Shown here one piece after another: positions 1 to 8,570 of a stretch of DNA of 64,000 bases (positions are counted from its first letter, which is position 1; each line of letters begins with the position of its first letter). A model generated the notes under the pieces. The model did not search any database. It saw only the letters and a list, made by a program, of their open reading frames with translations, and was not told the origin of the DNA. Source of the stretch: Bifidobacterium breve DSM 20213 = JCM 1192 (GTDB taxonomy: Bacteria; Actinomycetota; Actinomycetes; Actinomycetales; Bifidobacteriaceae); assembly GCF_001025175.1 (NCBI RefSeq), contig NZ_AP012324.1, positions 434,001 through 498,000 of the forward strand. The letters run 5' to 3'. The position numbers and the translations under genes are program-made.

Positions 1-348
1 GGGGTGGCAGATGGTGGCGAGGCTGCCTTGTCTTCTGCCCACACCACGGCCGCGGATGGCGGCCCCGCTCCGATCTCGGCGCGATACGCCATCGCTAGCG
101 AAACAGTGGAACTCGGCGAAATGTCGGGCGTCATTATCCGTAAGCCTCGCGGCGAGCATGGTTTCGGCTACGACCCGCTGTTCGTGCCTGACGATCAGCC
201 GGCTGGCCGTACCAGCACCGAGCCTGACTATGAGGGCGAGCCGTTGACCAGCGCCGAAATGACTCCAGCGGAAAAGAATGCGATTTCCCATCGTGGCAAG
301 GCGCTCAAGGCCTTGATTCCCGCAGTCGAAGCGCTACTAGCCGACTGA
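1..348 (+). CDS. RdgB/HAM1-type non-canonical purine NTP pyrophosphatase, C-terminal part
   Basis: The reading frame is open from the first base of the window, so the gene starts upstream; the stop is TGA at 346-348. The visible protein holds the conserved [10 protein letters not shown] stretch and the ending [18 protein letters not shown], both typical of the RdgB/HAM1/Maf-like family. Family members hydrolyse dITP, XTP and similar damaged purine nucleotides to monophosphates in the cytosol, keeping them out of DNA. An alanine- and glycine-rich stretch (about residues 1-25) before the conserved part is less typical and may be a lineage-specific loop. In related genomes this gene often follows rph, but that cannot be seen here. 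Confidence 0.85.
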   Translation, partial: GVADGGEAALSSAHTTAADGGPAPISARYAIASETVELGEMSGVIIRKPRGEHGFGYDPLFVPDDQPAGRTSTEPDYEGEPLTSAEMTPAEKNAISHRGKALKALIPAVEALLAD

Positions 349-393
349 ACTGCTGCCTCCTGCGGCGGAGACCATAGAGACCTTAATACATAT

Positions 394-442
394 CAATTGA
401 GCCGGTGGCTCCAGATGCATTCTGGAACCATCGGCTCAATTG
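394..442. terminator. Bidirectional hairpin between convergent genes
   Basis: A stem of about 22 bp (CAATTGAGCCG.TGG.TCCAGA and its complement) closes on a five-base loop. It sits between the ends of the NTP pyrophosphatase gene (+) and the AEC transporter gene (-), so it can end transcription from both sides. Two stem positions are mismatched or wobble. Confidence 0.7.
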
Positions 443-473
443 TTCCCGTCAACACACACGGCTACATATGCGG

Positions 474-1475
474 TCACACGCCCATCAGTGCGTGCGCCAC
501 GGCCATCATCGCCAATGCGATTATTGCCGTAATCGCCAGCGAGAAGCCCGCAAGCTTGGCGTTGCCCAGCACCTTGTCGGTGAACAACGTGGAGAATATG
601 GCAATCGGTGCGAGCGAGCAAATCACCATCACGGCGCGGACTGAAGCCGAGAACGGCAGCAGGAACCAGGAAACCAGTGCGAAGGCGACGCTGAACGGCA
701 CTCGCCAGGCAATCACGGACAGTACTTCCTTGACGTCATGCTTGGACTGCGGCAGATCCATCAGCATGCCCACCATCAGCATGGACACCAAGGCGTTCGC
801 GCCGCTTAATGGCTGGCAGATTGAGGCAATCCAGTCGGGAATGGGCACGTTGGCCAGCGTGACGACAATCATCGCCAGATAGGTATCGAACGGTACCGAC
901 CCAAAGAAGCTTTTAGCTATGGTGCCTAGCAGCGCTCGCCGGGCGAGTCGTTTGGCGTCCTTGTCTTTGGGTTTCGTGTACGGCAGGGTGGGTGCGGCGC
1001 CGGCATGCTGCTCGGCAAGTGTCTTGCCGGGGCGGATGTGCAGCAATTGCTGGGTGAGCACGTTGGTGCCAGCAGCCACCATAATGCAATTGCCGATATC
1101 GAACATAGCGGCCGGAACCACTGCGCCTGCGCCCCAGAACGACTGCACCACGGGGAACGAGAAACAGCCGAGGTTGAAGCCGGCTCCATTGAGCATCAGG
1201 AATGCGCGGTCGGTCACATTGCGTTTGTGTGTGGCCAGAAAAATGAACACGACGGGGAGCGCCGCGAACAGAAAAGCGAACAGGGAGACCCATAGCAGTG
1301 AGACGTCGTGCGGATTGGTAGCAAACGAATAGACGATGGCCCCCGGCAGCACGATATTGAACTCGGCGGTTTGCAATACGCGGTAATCCTTCTGTCCGAA
1401 CAATCCGAAGCGTTTGAACAGGTATCCGGCGAGCATGATTAGCAGCAGGCCGACCGGCGTCAGTATGGCGGACAC
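474..1475 (-). CDS. AEC (auxin efflux carrier) family transporter
   Basis: This 333-residue protein is strongly hydrophobic, with a series of membrane segments from the N-terminus (LTPVGLLLIMLAGYLFKRFG) to the C-terminus. The phrase GAGFNLGCFSFPVVQSFWG and the segment near residues 225-260 match AEC family permeases. Members move organic anions such as malate or malonate; the substrate cannot be read from sequence. The start is GTG at 1473-1475, preceded by a GGGAGAG ribosome site at good spacing. A polar cytoplasmic loop (about residues 150-180) splits the two membrane halves, as usual in this family. It appears monocistronic, with a terminator-like hairpin downstream. Confidence 0.75.
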   Translation of the reverse strand: MSAILTPVGLLLIMLAGYLFKRFGLFGQKDYRVLQTAEFNIVLPGAIVYSFATNPHDVSLLWVSLFAFLFAALPVVFIFLATHKRNVTDRAFLMLNGAGFNLGCFSFPVVQSFWGAGAVVPAAMFDIGNCIMVAAGTNVLTQQLLHIRPGKTLAEQHAGAAPTLPYTKPKDKDAKRLARRALLGTIAKSFFGSVPFDTYLAMIVVTLANVPIPDWIASICQPLSGANALVSMLMVGMLMDLPQSKHDVKEVLSVIAWRVPFSVAFALVSWFLLPFSASVRAVMVICSLAPIAIFSTLFTDKVLGNAKLAGFSLAITAIIALAMMAVAHALMGV

Positions 1476-1526
1476 AACTCTCTCCCTTATCTAGCCTCTG
1501 ATAGATTCTATTGTCCGCGTATTTCG

Positions 1527-1542
1527 GATATCGCGCGATATC
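1527..1542. promoter_or_regulatory. Perfect 16-bp palindrome upstream of the AEC gene
   Basis: GATATCGCGCGATATC is a perfect palindrome about 50 bases upstream of the AEC transporter start. Its position and symmetry suit a dimeric repressor site. The regulator is unknown; a role as operator is inference. Confidence 0.4.
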
Positions 1543-1694
1543 ATCGCCACACCGTGGACGAGTGGGTGCCGGAAGGGCGGAAACAGGCCGCAAACCATAT
1601 GAAAAACAGAATCTCTGGCTCAACCGTTTTCGGTCTTGAACCATCGAAAATCTCATATTTTCCATCATATTTACAGCGGGAATGATAGAAGAAA

Positions 1695-1734
1695 ACCTCT
1701 CAGAATCATTGGTATTTCAGTGGTTCTGGGAGGT
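1695..1734 (-). terminator. Likely intrinsic terminator after tRNA-Leu
   Basis: Read on the minus strand, an imperfect stem (ACCTCCCAGAACCA with its partner TGATTCTGAGAGGT) is followed by a T-rich run TTTTCTTC. It lies 10 bases past the 3' end of the tRNA-Leu gene. Confidence 0.6.
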
Positions 1735-1743
1735 CTCAACCAG

Positions 1744-1824
1744 TGCGCGAGATGGGACTTGAACCCACACGTCAAAGACACAGGAACCTAAATCCTGCGC
1801 GTCTACCAATTCCGCCACTCGCGC
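1744..1824 (-). tRNA. tRNA-Leu(TAG)
   Basis: The minus strand reads GCGCGAG at the 5' end and CTCGCGC plus discriminator A at the 3' end, a complete acceptor stem. The T arm has GGGTTCAAGTCCC. The anticodon loop TTTAGGT gives anticodon TAG, reading CTA. A long variable arm is present, as expected for a class II leucine tRNA of about 81 nt. CCA is not encoded. Confidence 0.93.
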
Positions 1825-1918
1825 GTGCACGCCGCTCAACGGCACCGGCTTGTTCGGAACCTGCGCGTATTGGGCGATATGCAAAACCCTAGGTGGACGA
1901 ACCAGCCTAGGGTGTTCG

Positions 1919-1991
1919 AGCCACTTGTCAGAATCGAACTGACGACCTGCTCATTACGAGTGAGCCGCTCTACCGACTGAGCTAAAGTGGC
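1919..1991 (-). tRNA. tRNA-Thr(CGT)
   Basis: Minus strand: acceptor stem GCCACTT pairs with AAGTGGC, the D arm has AGCTCAGTCGGTAGAGC, the anticodon loop CTCGTAA gives CGT (reads ACG), and the T arm has GTTCGATTCTGAC. Length is 73 nt. CCA is not encoded. The gap of 94 bases to tRNA-Leu on the same strand suggests one transcript. Confidence 0.93.
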
Positions 1992-2349
1992 TTGGTTCGC
2001 GGGAGGCATTTCGCCAGCCGCGCACAAGAAGTCAAGTATAAAGTAACCCCGCGAAAAGTCCAATCAAGAATGATTGGTGGTGTCGCACATGATTTCGCTG
2101 GTATGCAGGCGTCGAATCTTTCGCGACAAGTGAGTCGAATTCCGTTGGGAATGGCTTTGTTTAGTCGTGACTGCGGCCTGAGATTGCGGTATTATGGTTA
2201 ACGCAACGGTGCAATCGATGTCATTTATCTCAATTGAATAATTTTGTTCTTTTTATGTCTGAATTTGTGAGTATTCTGTTTGGTGATACGGAGCGTGTGT
2301 GAGCTGTATGCACAGGCGCTCCAGTCACTGATGAAAGGAATGGAATCCT
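1992..2349 (+). promoter_or_regulatory. pgi upstream region
   Basis: A 358-base gap, AT-rich from about 2225 to 2290, between the divergent tRNA pair and pgi. I see no convincing -35/-10 pair and no known riboswitch. The only clear element is the ribosome site GAAAGGA at 2334-2340, just before the pgi start. Confidence 0.4.
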
Positions 2350-4050
2350 ATGGCCATCAATCCGCCCGTTGACGCCACCCAGACCCCCGAGTGGGCCGCC
2401 CTGCAGAAGCACTATGACGAGCTTCAGTCCGAGGGTGTCAGCCTCAAGAAGTGGTTCGCCGATGACGCCGAGCGCGTCGACAAGCTGTCCTTCGACGCTG
2501 GCGATCTGCACTTCGACCTCTCCAAGAACCTGATCAAGCCGGAGACCCTCCAGCTGTTCGCCAACCTCGCCAAGGCCGTCAAGCTTGACGAGCGCACCAA
2601 GGCTATGTACTCCGGCGTGCACATCAACAACACCGAAGACCGCGCTGTGCTGCACACCGCTCTGCGCCGCCCGGTTGAGGACGAAGGCAAGTACATCGTT
2701 GACGGTCAGGACACCGTCAAGGACGTGCGCGAGACCCTCGACAAGATCTACGCCTTTGCTGACGACGTTCGTTCCGGCAAGTGGACCGGCGTGACCGGCC
2801 GCAAGATCGAGACCGTAGTCAACATCGGCATCGGCGGCTCCGACCTGGGTCCCGTCATGGTGTACGAAGCGCTGAAGCCGTACGCCGACGCTGGCATCTC
2901 CGCTCGCTACATCTCCAACATCGACCCGAACGACCTGGCCGAGAAGACCAAGGGCCTCGACCCGGAGACCACCCTGTTCATCATCGTTTCCAAGACCTTC
3001 ACCACCCTGGAGACCCTGACCAACGCTCGCGAAGCCCGCACCTGGCTGCTCGAGGAGCTCGCCGCCAACGGCGCTATCGCCGAGGGTGATGAGGCTCAGA
3101 AGGCCGAAGCCATCAAGAAGCACTTCGTGGCCGTCTCCACCAACCTGGAGAAGGTCGAGGAGTTCGGCATCGATCCGAACAACGCGTTCGGTTTCTGGAA
3201 CTGGGTTGGCGGCCGTTACTCCGTCGACTCCGCCGTCGGCACCTCCCTCGCCGTGGTCTTCGGCCCGGCTCGTTTCGAGGAGTTCCTGCACGGCTTCCAC
3301 GAGATCGACGAGTACTTCGCCAACACCCCGTTCGAGAAGAACGTCGTGGTGCTGCTTGGCATGCTCAACGTCTGGTACCGCAACTTCTTCAAGGTCGCCT
3401 CCCACGCCGTGCTGCCGTACGACCAGTACCTGCACCGCTTCCCGGCCTACCTGCAGCAGCTGACCATGGAGTCCAATGGCAAGTCCGTGCGCTGGGACGG
3501 CACCCCCGTTACCTCCGAGACCGGCGAGATCTTCTGGGGCGAGCCCGGCACCAACGGCCAGCACGCCTTCTACCAGCTGATCCACCAGGGCACCCAGCTC
3601 ATCCCGGCCGACTTCATCGCGTTCGTCAACACCCCGAACCCGACCAAGGATGGCGACCAGGACGTGCACGAGCTGTTCCTGGGCAACTACTTCGCTCAGA
3701 CCAAGGCTCTGGCATTCGGCAAGACCGCTGACGAGGTTCGCGCCGAGGGCACTCCGGAAGAGATCGTTCCGGCCCGCGTGTTCTCCGGCAACCGCCCGAC
3801 CACCTCCATCTTCGGTGTGGCCCTGACCCCGTTCGCACTCGGCGAGCTCATCGCCCTGTACGAGCACGTCACCTTCGTGGAAGGCACCGTCTGGGGCCTC
3901 GACTCCTATGATCAGTGGGGCGTCGAGCTTGGCAAGCAGCTTGCCAAGCAGATCACCCCGGCCATCTCCCAGGACGACGAAGCCCTCGCCGCCCAGGATG
4001 CCTCCACCCAGAGCCTGATCAAGTTCTACCGCGCCAACCGCGAGTTCTGA
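2350..4050 (+). CDS. pgi: Glucose-6-phosphate isomerase
   Basis: This 566-residue cytosolic enzyme interconverts glucose 6-phosphate and fructose 6-phosphate. In bifidobacteria it supplies fructose 6-phosphate to the phosphoketolase (bifid) shunt. Family landmarks are all present: [10 protein letters not shown] (about 159-168), the phosphate-binding SKTFTTLET (about 217-225), [11 protein letters not shown], the catalytic glutamate in GEPGTNGQH (E398), the ring-opening histidine in YQLIHQG (H412), and the C-terminal lysine in GVELGKQLA (K529). The ATG at 2350 follows GAAAGGA. Codon use is strongly biased to C/G-ending codons, which suits high expression. It appears monocistronic, and an unusual inverted repeat spans its stop codon. 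Confidence 0.97.
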   Translation: MAINPPVDATQTPEWAALQKHYDELQSEGVSLKKWFADDAERVDKLSFDAGDLHFDLSKNLIKPETLQLFANLAKAVKLDERTKAMYSGVHINNTEDRAVLHTALRRPVEDEGKYIVDGQDTVKDVRETLDKIYAFADDVRSGKWTGVTGRKIETVVNIGIGGSDLGPVMVYEALKPYADAGISARYISNIDPNDLAEKTKGLDPETTLFIIVSKTFTTLETLTNAREARTWLLEELAANGAIAEGDEAQKAEAIKKHFVAVSTNLEKVEEFGIDPNNAFGFWNWVGGRYSVDSAVGTSLAVVFGPARFEEFLHGFHEIDEYFANTPFEKNVVVLLGMLNVWYRNFFKVASHAVLPYDQYLHRFPAYLQQLTMESNGKSVRWDGTPVTSETGEIFWGEPGTNGQHAFYQLIHQGTQLIPADFIAFVNTPNPTKDGDQDVHELFLGNYFAQTKALAFGKTADEVRAEGTPEEIVPARVFSGNRPTTSIFGVALTPFALGELIALYEHVTFVEGTVWGLDSYDQWGVELGKQLAKQITPAISQDDEALAAQDASTQSLIKFYRANREF

Positions 4051-4093
4051 TCTCCGCTCCTGCGTCGCTTCAATCAGAACTCGCGGTTGGCGC
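4031..4093. repeat. 21-bp perfect inverted repeat spanning the pgi stop codon
   Basis: Bases 4031-4051 (the last pgi codons and TGA) and 4073-4093 are exact reverse complements, with a 21-base loop. A third partial copy, CGCGAGTTCTGAT, lies at 4138-4150 in the same sense as pgi. It could fold into a stable hairpin at the 3' end of the mRNA. Confidence 0.8.
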
Positions 4094-4188
4094 GCCGCGC
4101 TGTGTTGTTTGATGGTCGGTCTGGCGACCGTCCACGTCGCGAGTTCTGATTCGCCTTCCTCAAGAAAGTTGACTGAGGAATCCTGCTA

Positions 4189-4220
4189 AGGGCCCGACAT
4201 CTCCGGATGCCGGGCCTTTT
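4189..4220 (+). terminator. Intrinsic terminator of pgi
   Basis: A GC-rich stem (GGCCCG..CATC paired with GATG..CGGGCC) is followed directly by TTTT, about 140 bases after the pgi stop. Confidence 0.85.
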
Positions 4221-4283
4221 GCATATGCGGGCTGAAGTCTGTTAGAGGAATTGAACGTGGTCATTCCGCTCTGACGCCTATTC

Positions 4284-4447
4284 GCAGGTATATAAGGTGT
4301 CTTTTACAAAGGTCGCAGGTATTTTGCGTCGAGTTAGAGCCTCACACGTCCTCCACATTGACACCAAATACCTGCAATCGTCTTATTGGTGTCTTTATAC
4401 CTGCAAACAAATTCATAAATGGAGCTCTCGAAATAGGTTGCAGGTAT
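4284..4447. repeat. Cluster of five GCAGGTAT repeats in both orientations
   Basis: GCAGGTAT occurs at 4284, 4315 and 4440 on the plus strand and, inverted, at 4368-4375 and 4397-4404. Flanks are also similar (GCAGGTATAAAGnCAC). The copies lie between the ends of two converging genes, where promoters are not expected. The small minus-strand reading frame across this stretch has no recognisable content. Confidence 0.75.
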
Positions 4448-4562
4448 AAAGGCACTATGTAGGTCGGTTATCGCATCGCCCGCATCGCCAGTGTGCTCGG
4501 TCGCCTTTATCGCGTCCGGTATCGGAAATGATGGGCGAATGCCTTGGTGCGGGAAGCAACGC

Positions 4563-5981
4563 TCAGGCACCCTTATTCGCCTCATCCAGCGTCAGCAGGT
4601 CGTCGTCGGCATCGTAATCGAACAATTCGCCGTAACGGCCCCACTCCACGGCGATGGCGAACTGCTGGTGTGCGTCCTCGTCGGAATACCGCGCGTGCAG
4701 CAGATCCAGCATGAGTTCGCCACGCAGATGACCGCCCGAGGCGTGCCGCAACGCATGTTCGATATTGCGTACCAGCGGCACATGCTCCATCGCCAGCGAG
4801 GCGAACACCTGCTTGGCGCGCAGAATATCCGCCTGATGCCAAGCGTCGCCAGCCTCGGTGATTTGTACATGGCCGTCGCGCACGACGATTACATGCAGCA
4901 GCGTGCCGGCATCCACCAGCGGGAACAGGTCATCGACCTCGAACGAGAGATCCGATGCCAGGTCAGCCAAGTCGATGCCGTCCGGATGTTCGGCAACCAC
5001 ATCCAGCAAGCCTGCCAGTCCGCCCGGTGTGGCGTTCGGCAACGGCCGGCCCTTGATCTTCTCTAGGGGTTCAGCCGTCTGCAGGTTGGTCTCATCCATG
5101 GCCGGCACGTTCGCACTCGATGCCGATAGTTCGGGAGCCTCGGCCTTGTGCGCGGGCTGCGCGGGCTGTGTGGCCTGCCTGGTCAAAATCGCATACAGCT
5201 TGTCCATCATCGCCTCGAATGCCGCGCTGTGACGGTCGCGCGGGCGCGGCAAATCGACCCGAACATTGGCGATCAGATGTCCCGGATGCGAGCCCAGCAC
5301 CACCACACGGTCGGCCATCTCCACGGCCTCTTCAATGTTGTGCGTAACCATCAGCACCGATTTGATGCTGCGCTGTTCACTCGACCACAGCTTGAGCACT
5401 TCCTGACGAAGATTCTCGGCAGTCAGCACATCCAGCGCGGAGAACGGCTCATCCATAAACAGTGCATCCGGCTGCAACACCAATGCGCGCGCGATGCCCA
5501 CGCGCTGCCGCATGCCGCCGGACAATTCCTTGGGATATGCCGATTCAAAGCCATCCAGGCCAATCATGTCAATGGCATCCAGCGCCAGTTTGGTGCGCTT
5601 CGCCTTCGGCACGCCGCGTGCCTTGAGACCCAACTCCACATTGTCTTGCACCGTGAGCCACGGCATCAGTGCGAAGGTTTGGAATACGAGCGCGATGCCG
5701 GGATTCGGCCCGGTCAAAGTCTCGCCGCGATACTTGACCGTGCCGCTGGTGGGCTTGACCAGTCCGGCCAGTGCACGCAAGAATGTGGACTTGCCGGCGC
5801 CCGAACGGCCCAGAATCGCAACGATCTCGCCCTCGTAGAGGTTGAATGAGATGTCGTGCAGCACGGTGAGCTCGGTGCCGTTGTCCGCCGTGAAGCGCTG
5901 GCTGATGTGCCGTGCTTCGATGATGGTGCTTTGCGGGGTCACCGCCCGCAGCGAACGAATGGTTTCTTTTGCGATGGTCAT
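4563..5981 (-). CDS. ABC transporter ATPase, nitrate/sulfonate/taurine type, with C-terminal AAA-associated domain
   Basis: The 472-residue protein has an N-terminal ABC ATPase: Walker A GRSGAGKST (58-66), signature LSGGMRQR (154-161) and Walker B ALFMDEP (174-180), closest in style to SsuB/TauB. Residues about 310-470 form an added domain like the AAA-associated C-terminal domain found in a subset of these ATPases. The ATG at 5981 follows AAGGAGA. It lies just downstream of the fused permease gene on the same strand, with a palindromic repeat between them, so the two are likely one operon. No binding protein gene is nearby. An M-box-like leader upstream suggests control by magnesium, so the cargo may be an ion and not a sulfonate. 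Confidence 0.85.
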   Translation of the reverse strand: MTIAKETIRSLRAVTPQSTIIEARHISQRFTADNGTELTVLHDISFNLYEGEIVAILGRSGAGKSTFLRALAGLVKPTSGTVKYRGETLTGPNPGIALVFQTFALMPWLTVQDNVELGLKARGVPKAKRTKLALDAIDMIGLDGFESAYPKELSGGMRQRVGIARALVLQPDALFMDEPFSALDVLTAENLRQEVLKLWSSEQRSIKSVLMVTHNIEEAVEMADRVVVLGSHPGHLIANVRVDLPRPRDRHSAAFEAMMDKLYAILTRQATQPAQPAHKAEAPELSASSANVPAMDETNLQTAEPLEKIKGRPLPNATPGGLAGLLDVVAEHPDGIDLADLASDLSFEVDDLFPLVDAGTLLHVIVVRDGHVQITEAGDAWHQADILRAKQVFASLAMEHVPLVRNIEHALRHASGGHLRGELMLDLLHARYSDEDAHQQFAIAVEWGRYGELFDYDADDDLLTLDEANKGA

Positions 5982-6040
5982 AGTGTTCTCCTTAAGTCCT
6001 TAATTTTTTTGGGGGAGGGGCTCAGCCCGCTTCGCATTCA

Positions 6041-6090
6041 GCTACCCTCCCTGAGGGGGAGCTGTCGCCAAAGGCGGCTGAGGGGAGCTC
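6041..6090. repeat. Dispersed palindromic repeat, intergenic copy
   Basis: CCCTCCCTGAGGGGGAGCTG followed by TCGCC.AAAGGCGGCTGAGGGGAG. It shares the core GGAGCTGTC...CTGAGGGG with copies elsewhere in the window. Here it separates the permease and ATPase genes. Confidence 0.75.
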
Positions 6091-6102
6091 CATATAACGT
6101 CA

Positions 6103-7893
6103 TTAATTCAGCGCGAATCGACGTTCAGCCAGTCGCTGCAGCGGATTCCAGAACAGGCGGTTGACTGCCACGACAAACACGCTCATCACAGCCACGCCGA
6201 TGATGGTGCGCACGGTGTCGCCGTTCTCCGTGGCCTCGGCAATGTAAGCGCCCAGCCCGGAAGCGGTCAACGTGTGCTGTCCGTAGCTGACGATTTCCGA
6301 AACGATTGACGCATTCCATGCGCCGCCGGCCGCCGTGATACCGCCCGTGACCCACGACCCGAACACTGCCGGAAGAATCAGCTCGCGCCATCGCTGCCAA
6401 CGCCCCAGCTGGAAGCTGTGTGCCATTTCACGCAAATCATCAGGAATCTGACTGGCTCCGGCAATCACGTTAAACAGGATGTACCACTGTGTGCCTAGCG
6501 CCATCAGCAGGATGCTGCCCCAATTGATATTCACGCTGCACGCCACAAACCAGAGCGTCACGAACGGGAACGTGAAGTTCGAGGGGAAGCTGGCCAGTAC
6601 CTGCACAATCGGCTGCATGAACCGCGAGACCCGTGGATTCATGCCGATTAAAGCCCCAACAGGCACCCATATCACCGAACAAACAATGGTGAGCAGCGCC
6701 ACTCGCAGGAAGGTCAGCATGCCGAGTGCGAGAGCATGTCCCAACTCGTCAAAGCCCGCATCGCGGTGAATCACCAGCATGAGCTCGATTACCCCGAACG
6801 CGCTTGCCGTCACGACGACCACCATAAAGAGCACGTCAAGTACGCGGCTTCGGGTGGACTTTGTCTCAACGGGCCAGCGTCCTCCGGTGCGGCCCAGCGG
6901 CCGGGTCAGCGTGTCGAACAGCTCGCCGACCGGCTGAAAGAGGCGGTCAAGCATCTCGTCGATATGAGACTGGCGGATTATGGTCAGCACCGCACTGGTC
7001 TTGCGTACTGCGGACTCGCTTTGTGTAATGCGGAATTTCTCGGCCCACGCGGTCAGCGGTTTCCAGAGCAGCACGTCAATCAGCAGCACGACTGCCACCA
7101 TCGTCACGATGGCCCAGCAGATTGCCGCGAGGTTCTCCTCGGCCGCCGCCTGCGCCACAAAACTGCCGATACCGGGCAATGCATACGTGTGATTGTTGAC
7201 TGAAATCATCTCGGACGCGGTCAGGAAGAACCAGCCCCCGCCCACGCTCATCATGCAGTTCCAGAGCAGCGGAATCATCGCGTTTGGCACGTCCAACGTC
7301 CAGAATCGCTGCCAGCGGGTAAGCCTCAGGGAGCGGGCCGCCTCATCGAGTTCGCGCGGCTCGCTGGTCAGGGACCGGGTGAACGAGAACGCCATATTCC
7401 ATGCCTGACTGGTGAAGATGGCGAAAATCGACGCGGCTTCCACACCCAGCATCGAACCGGGGAACAGCACCATCCAAATAGTGATGGTGGCGGAAAGAAA
7501 GCCCAGAATCGGCACCGACTGCAGGATGTCCAGCAGCGGAATCAACACGCGGCTGAGCCTGCGGCAGCGCGCGGCCGCCGTGCCGTACACAAACGTGAAT
7601 ACCAGCGAGAAGAACAGCGCCACGAACATACGGAATACTGAACGCAGCGCGTAATACGGCAGGTCGGCAAGATTCGTACTCACCGATGACGGCACGCCTT
7701 TCGGGCCGATGGGTTCGCCGATGGCCGGCAGAATCCAGGCGATCAAGCCGAACAGTGCCAAAATGCCGGCGATGACCAGCGCGTCGGCGGCAATACGCAC
7801 GGCGAATGGTTGACGGTCGGCCGAGGAAGTGGAGGGGTTTCGTGCCGGCGAGCTTGGGCGCATGGCGGCATGGTTGAACGAAAACATGGTCAT
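6103..7893 (-). CDS. Fused two-domain ABC transporter permease, nitrate/sulfonate type
   Basis: Two binding-protein-dependent permease domains are joined in one chain of 596 residues. Each carries an EAA-type loop: EPRELDEAARSLRLTRWQRF in the first half and IPDDLREMAHSFQLGRWQRW in the second. Each half has several hydrophobic segments. This supplies both membrane subunits for the ATPase encoded downstream. I chose ATG at 7893 because AGGGAGG stands at the right distance; an upstream TTG at 7932 has no ribosome site. No solute-binding protein gene is adjacent, which is unusual for this class. Confidence 0.85.
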   Translation of the reverse strand: MTMFSFNHAAMRPSSPARNPSTSSADRQPFAVRIAADALVIAGILALFGLIAWILPAIGEPIGPKGVPSSVSTNLADLPYYALRSVFRMFVALFFSLVFTFVYGTAAARCRRLSRVLIPLLDILQSVPILGFLSATITIWMVLFPGSMLGVEAASIFAIFTSQAWNMAFSFTRSLTSEPRELDEAARSLRLTRWQRFWTLDVPNAMIPLLWNCMMSVGGGWFFLTASEMISVNNHTYALPGIGSFVAQAAAEENLAAICWAIVTMVAVVLLIDVLLWKPLTAWAEKFRITQSESAVRKTSAVLTIIRQSHIDEMLDRLFQPVGELFDTLTRPLGRTGGRWPVETKSTRSRVLDVLFMVVVVTASAFGVIELMLVIHRDAGFDELGHALALGMLTFLRVALLTIVCSVIWVPVGALIGMNPRVSRFMQPIVQVLASFPSNFTFPFVTLWFVACSVNINWGSILLMALGTQWYILFNVIAGASQIPDDLREMAHSFQLGRWQRWRELILPAVFGSWVTGGITAAGGAWNASIVSEIVSYGQHTLTASGLGAYIAEATENGDTVRTIIGVAVMSVFVVAVNRLFWNPLQRLAERRFALN

Positions 7894-7935
7894 GGAAGAC
7901 CTCCCTATGCATAGGAAAGACAAATTATGCAAGGG

Positions 7936-8091
7936 TTATCCGGGTGGGCGTCCTTGATCCATCTCAGCGAGGGGAGCCAAGGAGCGATACGGGCAGGAGC
8001 CCGACTTGACGGATAACGGAATAACGAAAAAAGACATCATCACCGCAACAACTATGACTGTTGCCAGCGGCGGAACTACTGGAATAATCAC
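7936..8091 (-). CDS. Possible small membrane protein after the M-box
   Basis: From GTG at 8091 the frame gives about 51 residues with one strong hydrophobic segment (VVPPLATVIVVAVMMSFFVI) near the N-terminus. The best ribosome site (AAGGAGG, 8109-8115) is 17 bases from this GTG; it is better spaced to an ATG at 8098 in another frame, which gives a non-hydrophobic 44-residue product ending at 7964. The start is therefore unsure. Position between an M-box and a transporter operon makes a small transport accessory or a regulatory leader peptide plausible. Not recognised as a known family. Confidence 0.35.
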   Translation of the reverse strand: MIIPVVPPLATVIVVAVMMSFFVIPLSVKSGSCPYRSLAPLAEMDQGRPPG

Positions 8092-8204
8092 CGTCCATCG
8101 GACTCTCACCTCCTTGCCGTCGTGCGCTCGCGGCGCAAAACCATACCGTCGTCGGTATCCTTGCGACCAGCAGGAGGGGCGGAAAGTATTCGAATCCGCC
8201 GATT

Positions 8205-8357
8205 CGAGCCATCGTTCAAGCTTCAGCATCGCAGGGCGGTGGAATTGCATTAGTTCATGCCTTGATCCGACAAGAACTGTTGACCAGCATGCAGTGTCTC
8301 CACTGTTAGCGGCAGCAACCCATATCCCTGCGGTAGCCTCGCCTACCGACGCTCCCA
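8205..8357 (-). promoter_or_regulatory. M-box (ykoK) magnesium riboswitch
   Basis: Minus-strand blocks match the B. subtilis mgtE M-box in order: GGCGAGGCT, then GGGATATGGGTTGCTGCC, GGTCAACAG, TAATGCA and TGCTGAAGCTT..ACGAT. The outer arms GGGAGCGTCG and CGATGGCTC can pair as P1. M-boxes bind Mg2+ and usually shut off magnesium uptake genes when Mg2+ is plentiful. Downstream, a hairpin ATACCG-ACGA-CGGTAT (8143-8158) followed by GGTTTTG, just before AAGGAGG, could be the expression platform. The controlled genes appear to be the small ORF and the fused permease/ATPase pair. The match is by eye from memory of the family. Confidence 0.85.
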
Positions 8358-8460
8358 AGATAAAGCCCGACCGCAAGCCTGTCAACTATGTGGTTGCTGG
8401 GCGAGTTCACAGCGAGTCATCCCCGTCAGTCATGTCGCCAACGTTTGCGTTGTTTCCCGG

Positions 8461-8570
8461 CGTCCGTGTGTATGCGTTCCGACGAATAGGTCGCATACAC
8501 ACGGACGTTTTGATGGGCTGAAACGTCCGTATGTATGCGAGGGGTTCGTTGGGCCGCATACTTGCGGACG
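8461..8570. repeat. Two tandem hairpins built from four copies of CGTCCGnnTGTATGCG
   Basis: Copies at 8461-8476 (+), 8492-8507 (inverted, a perfect 16-bp complement of the first), 8524-8539 (+) and 8556-8570 (inverted, imperfect). Each pair forms a hairpin. The stretch 8577-8891 up to rplS shows no recognised regulatory RNA. Confidence 0.8.

Noticed and set aside
2230..3867. Long minus-strand frame (545 codons) over pgi
   Set aside because: It is the complement of a highly codon-biased gene (GC-rich third positions), has no ribosome site and its translation is low-complexity Val/Gly/Leu/Glu.
4334..4585. Minus-strand ORF of 83 codons across the GCAGGTAT repeats
   Set aside because: No ribosome site, overlaps the ATPase gene end, and the content is explained by the repeats.
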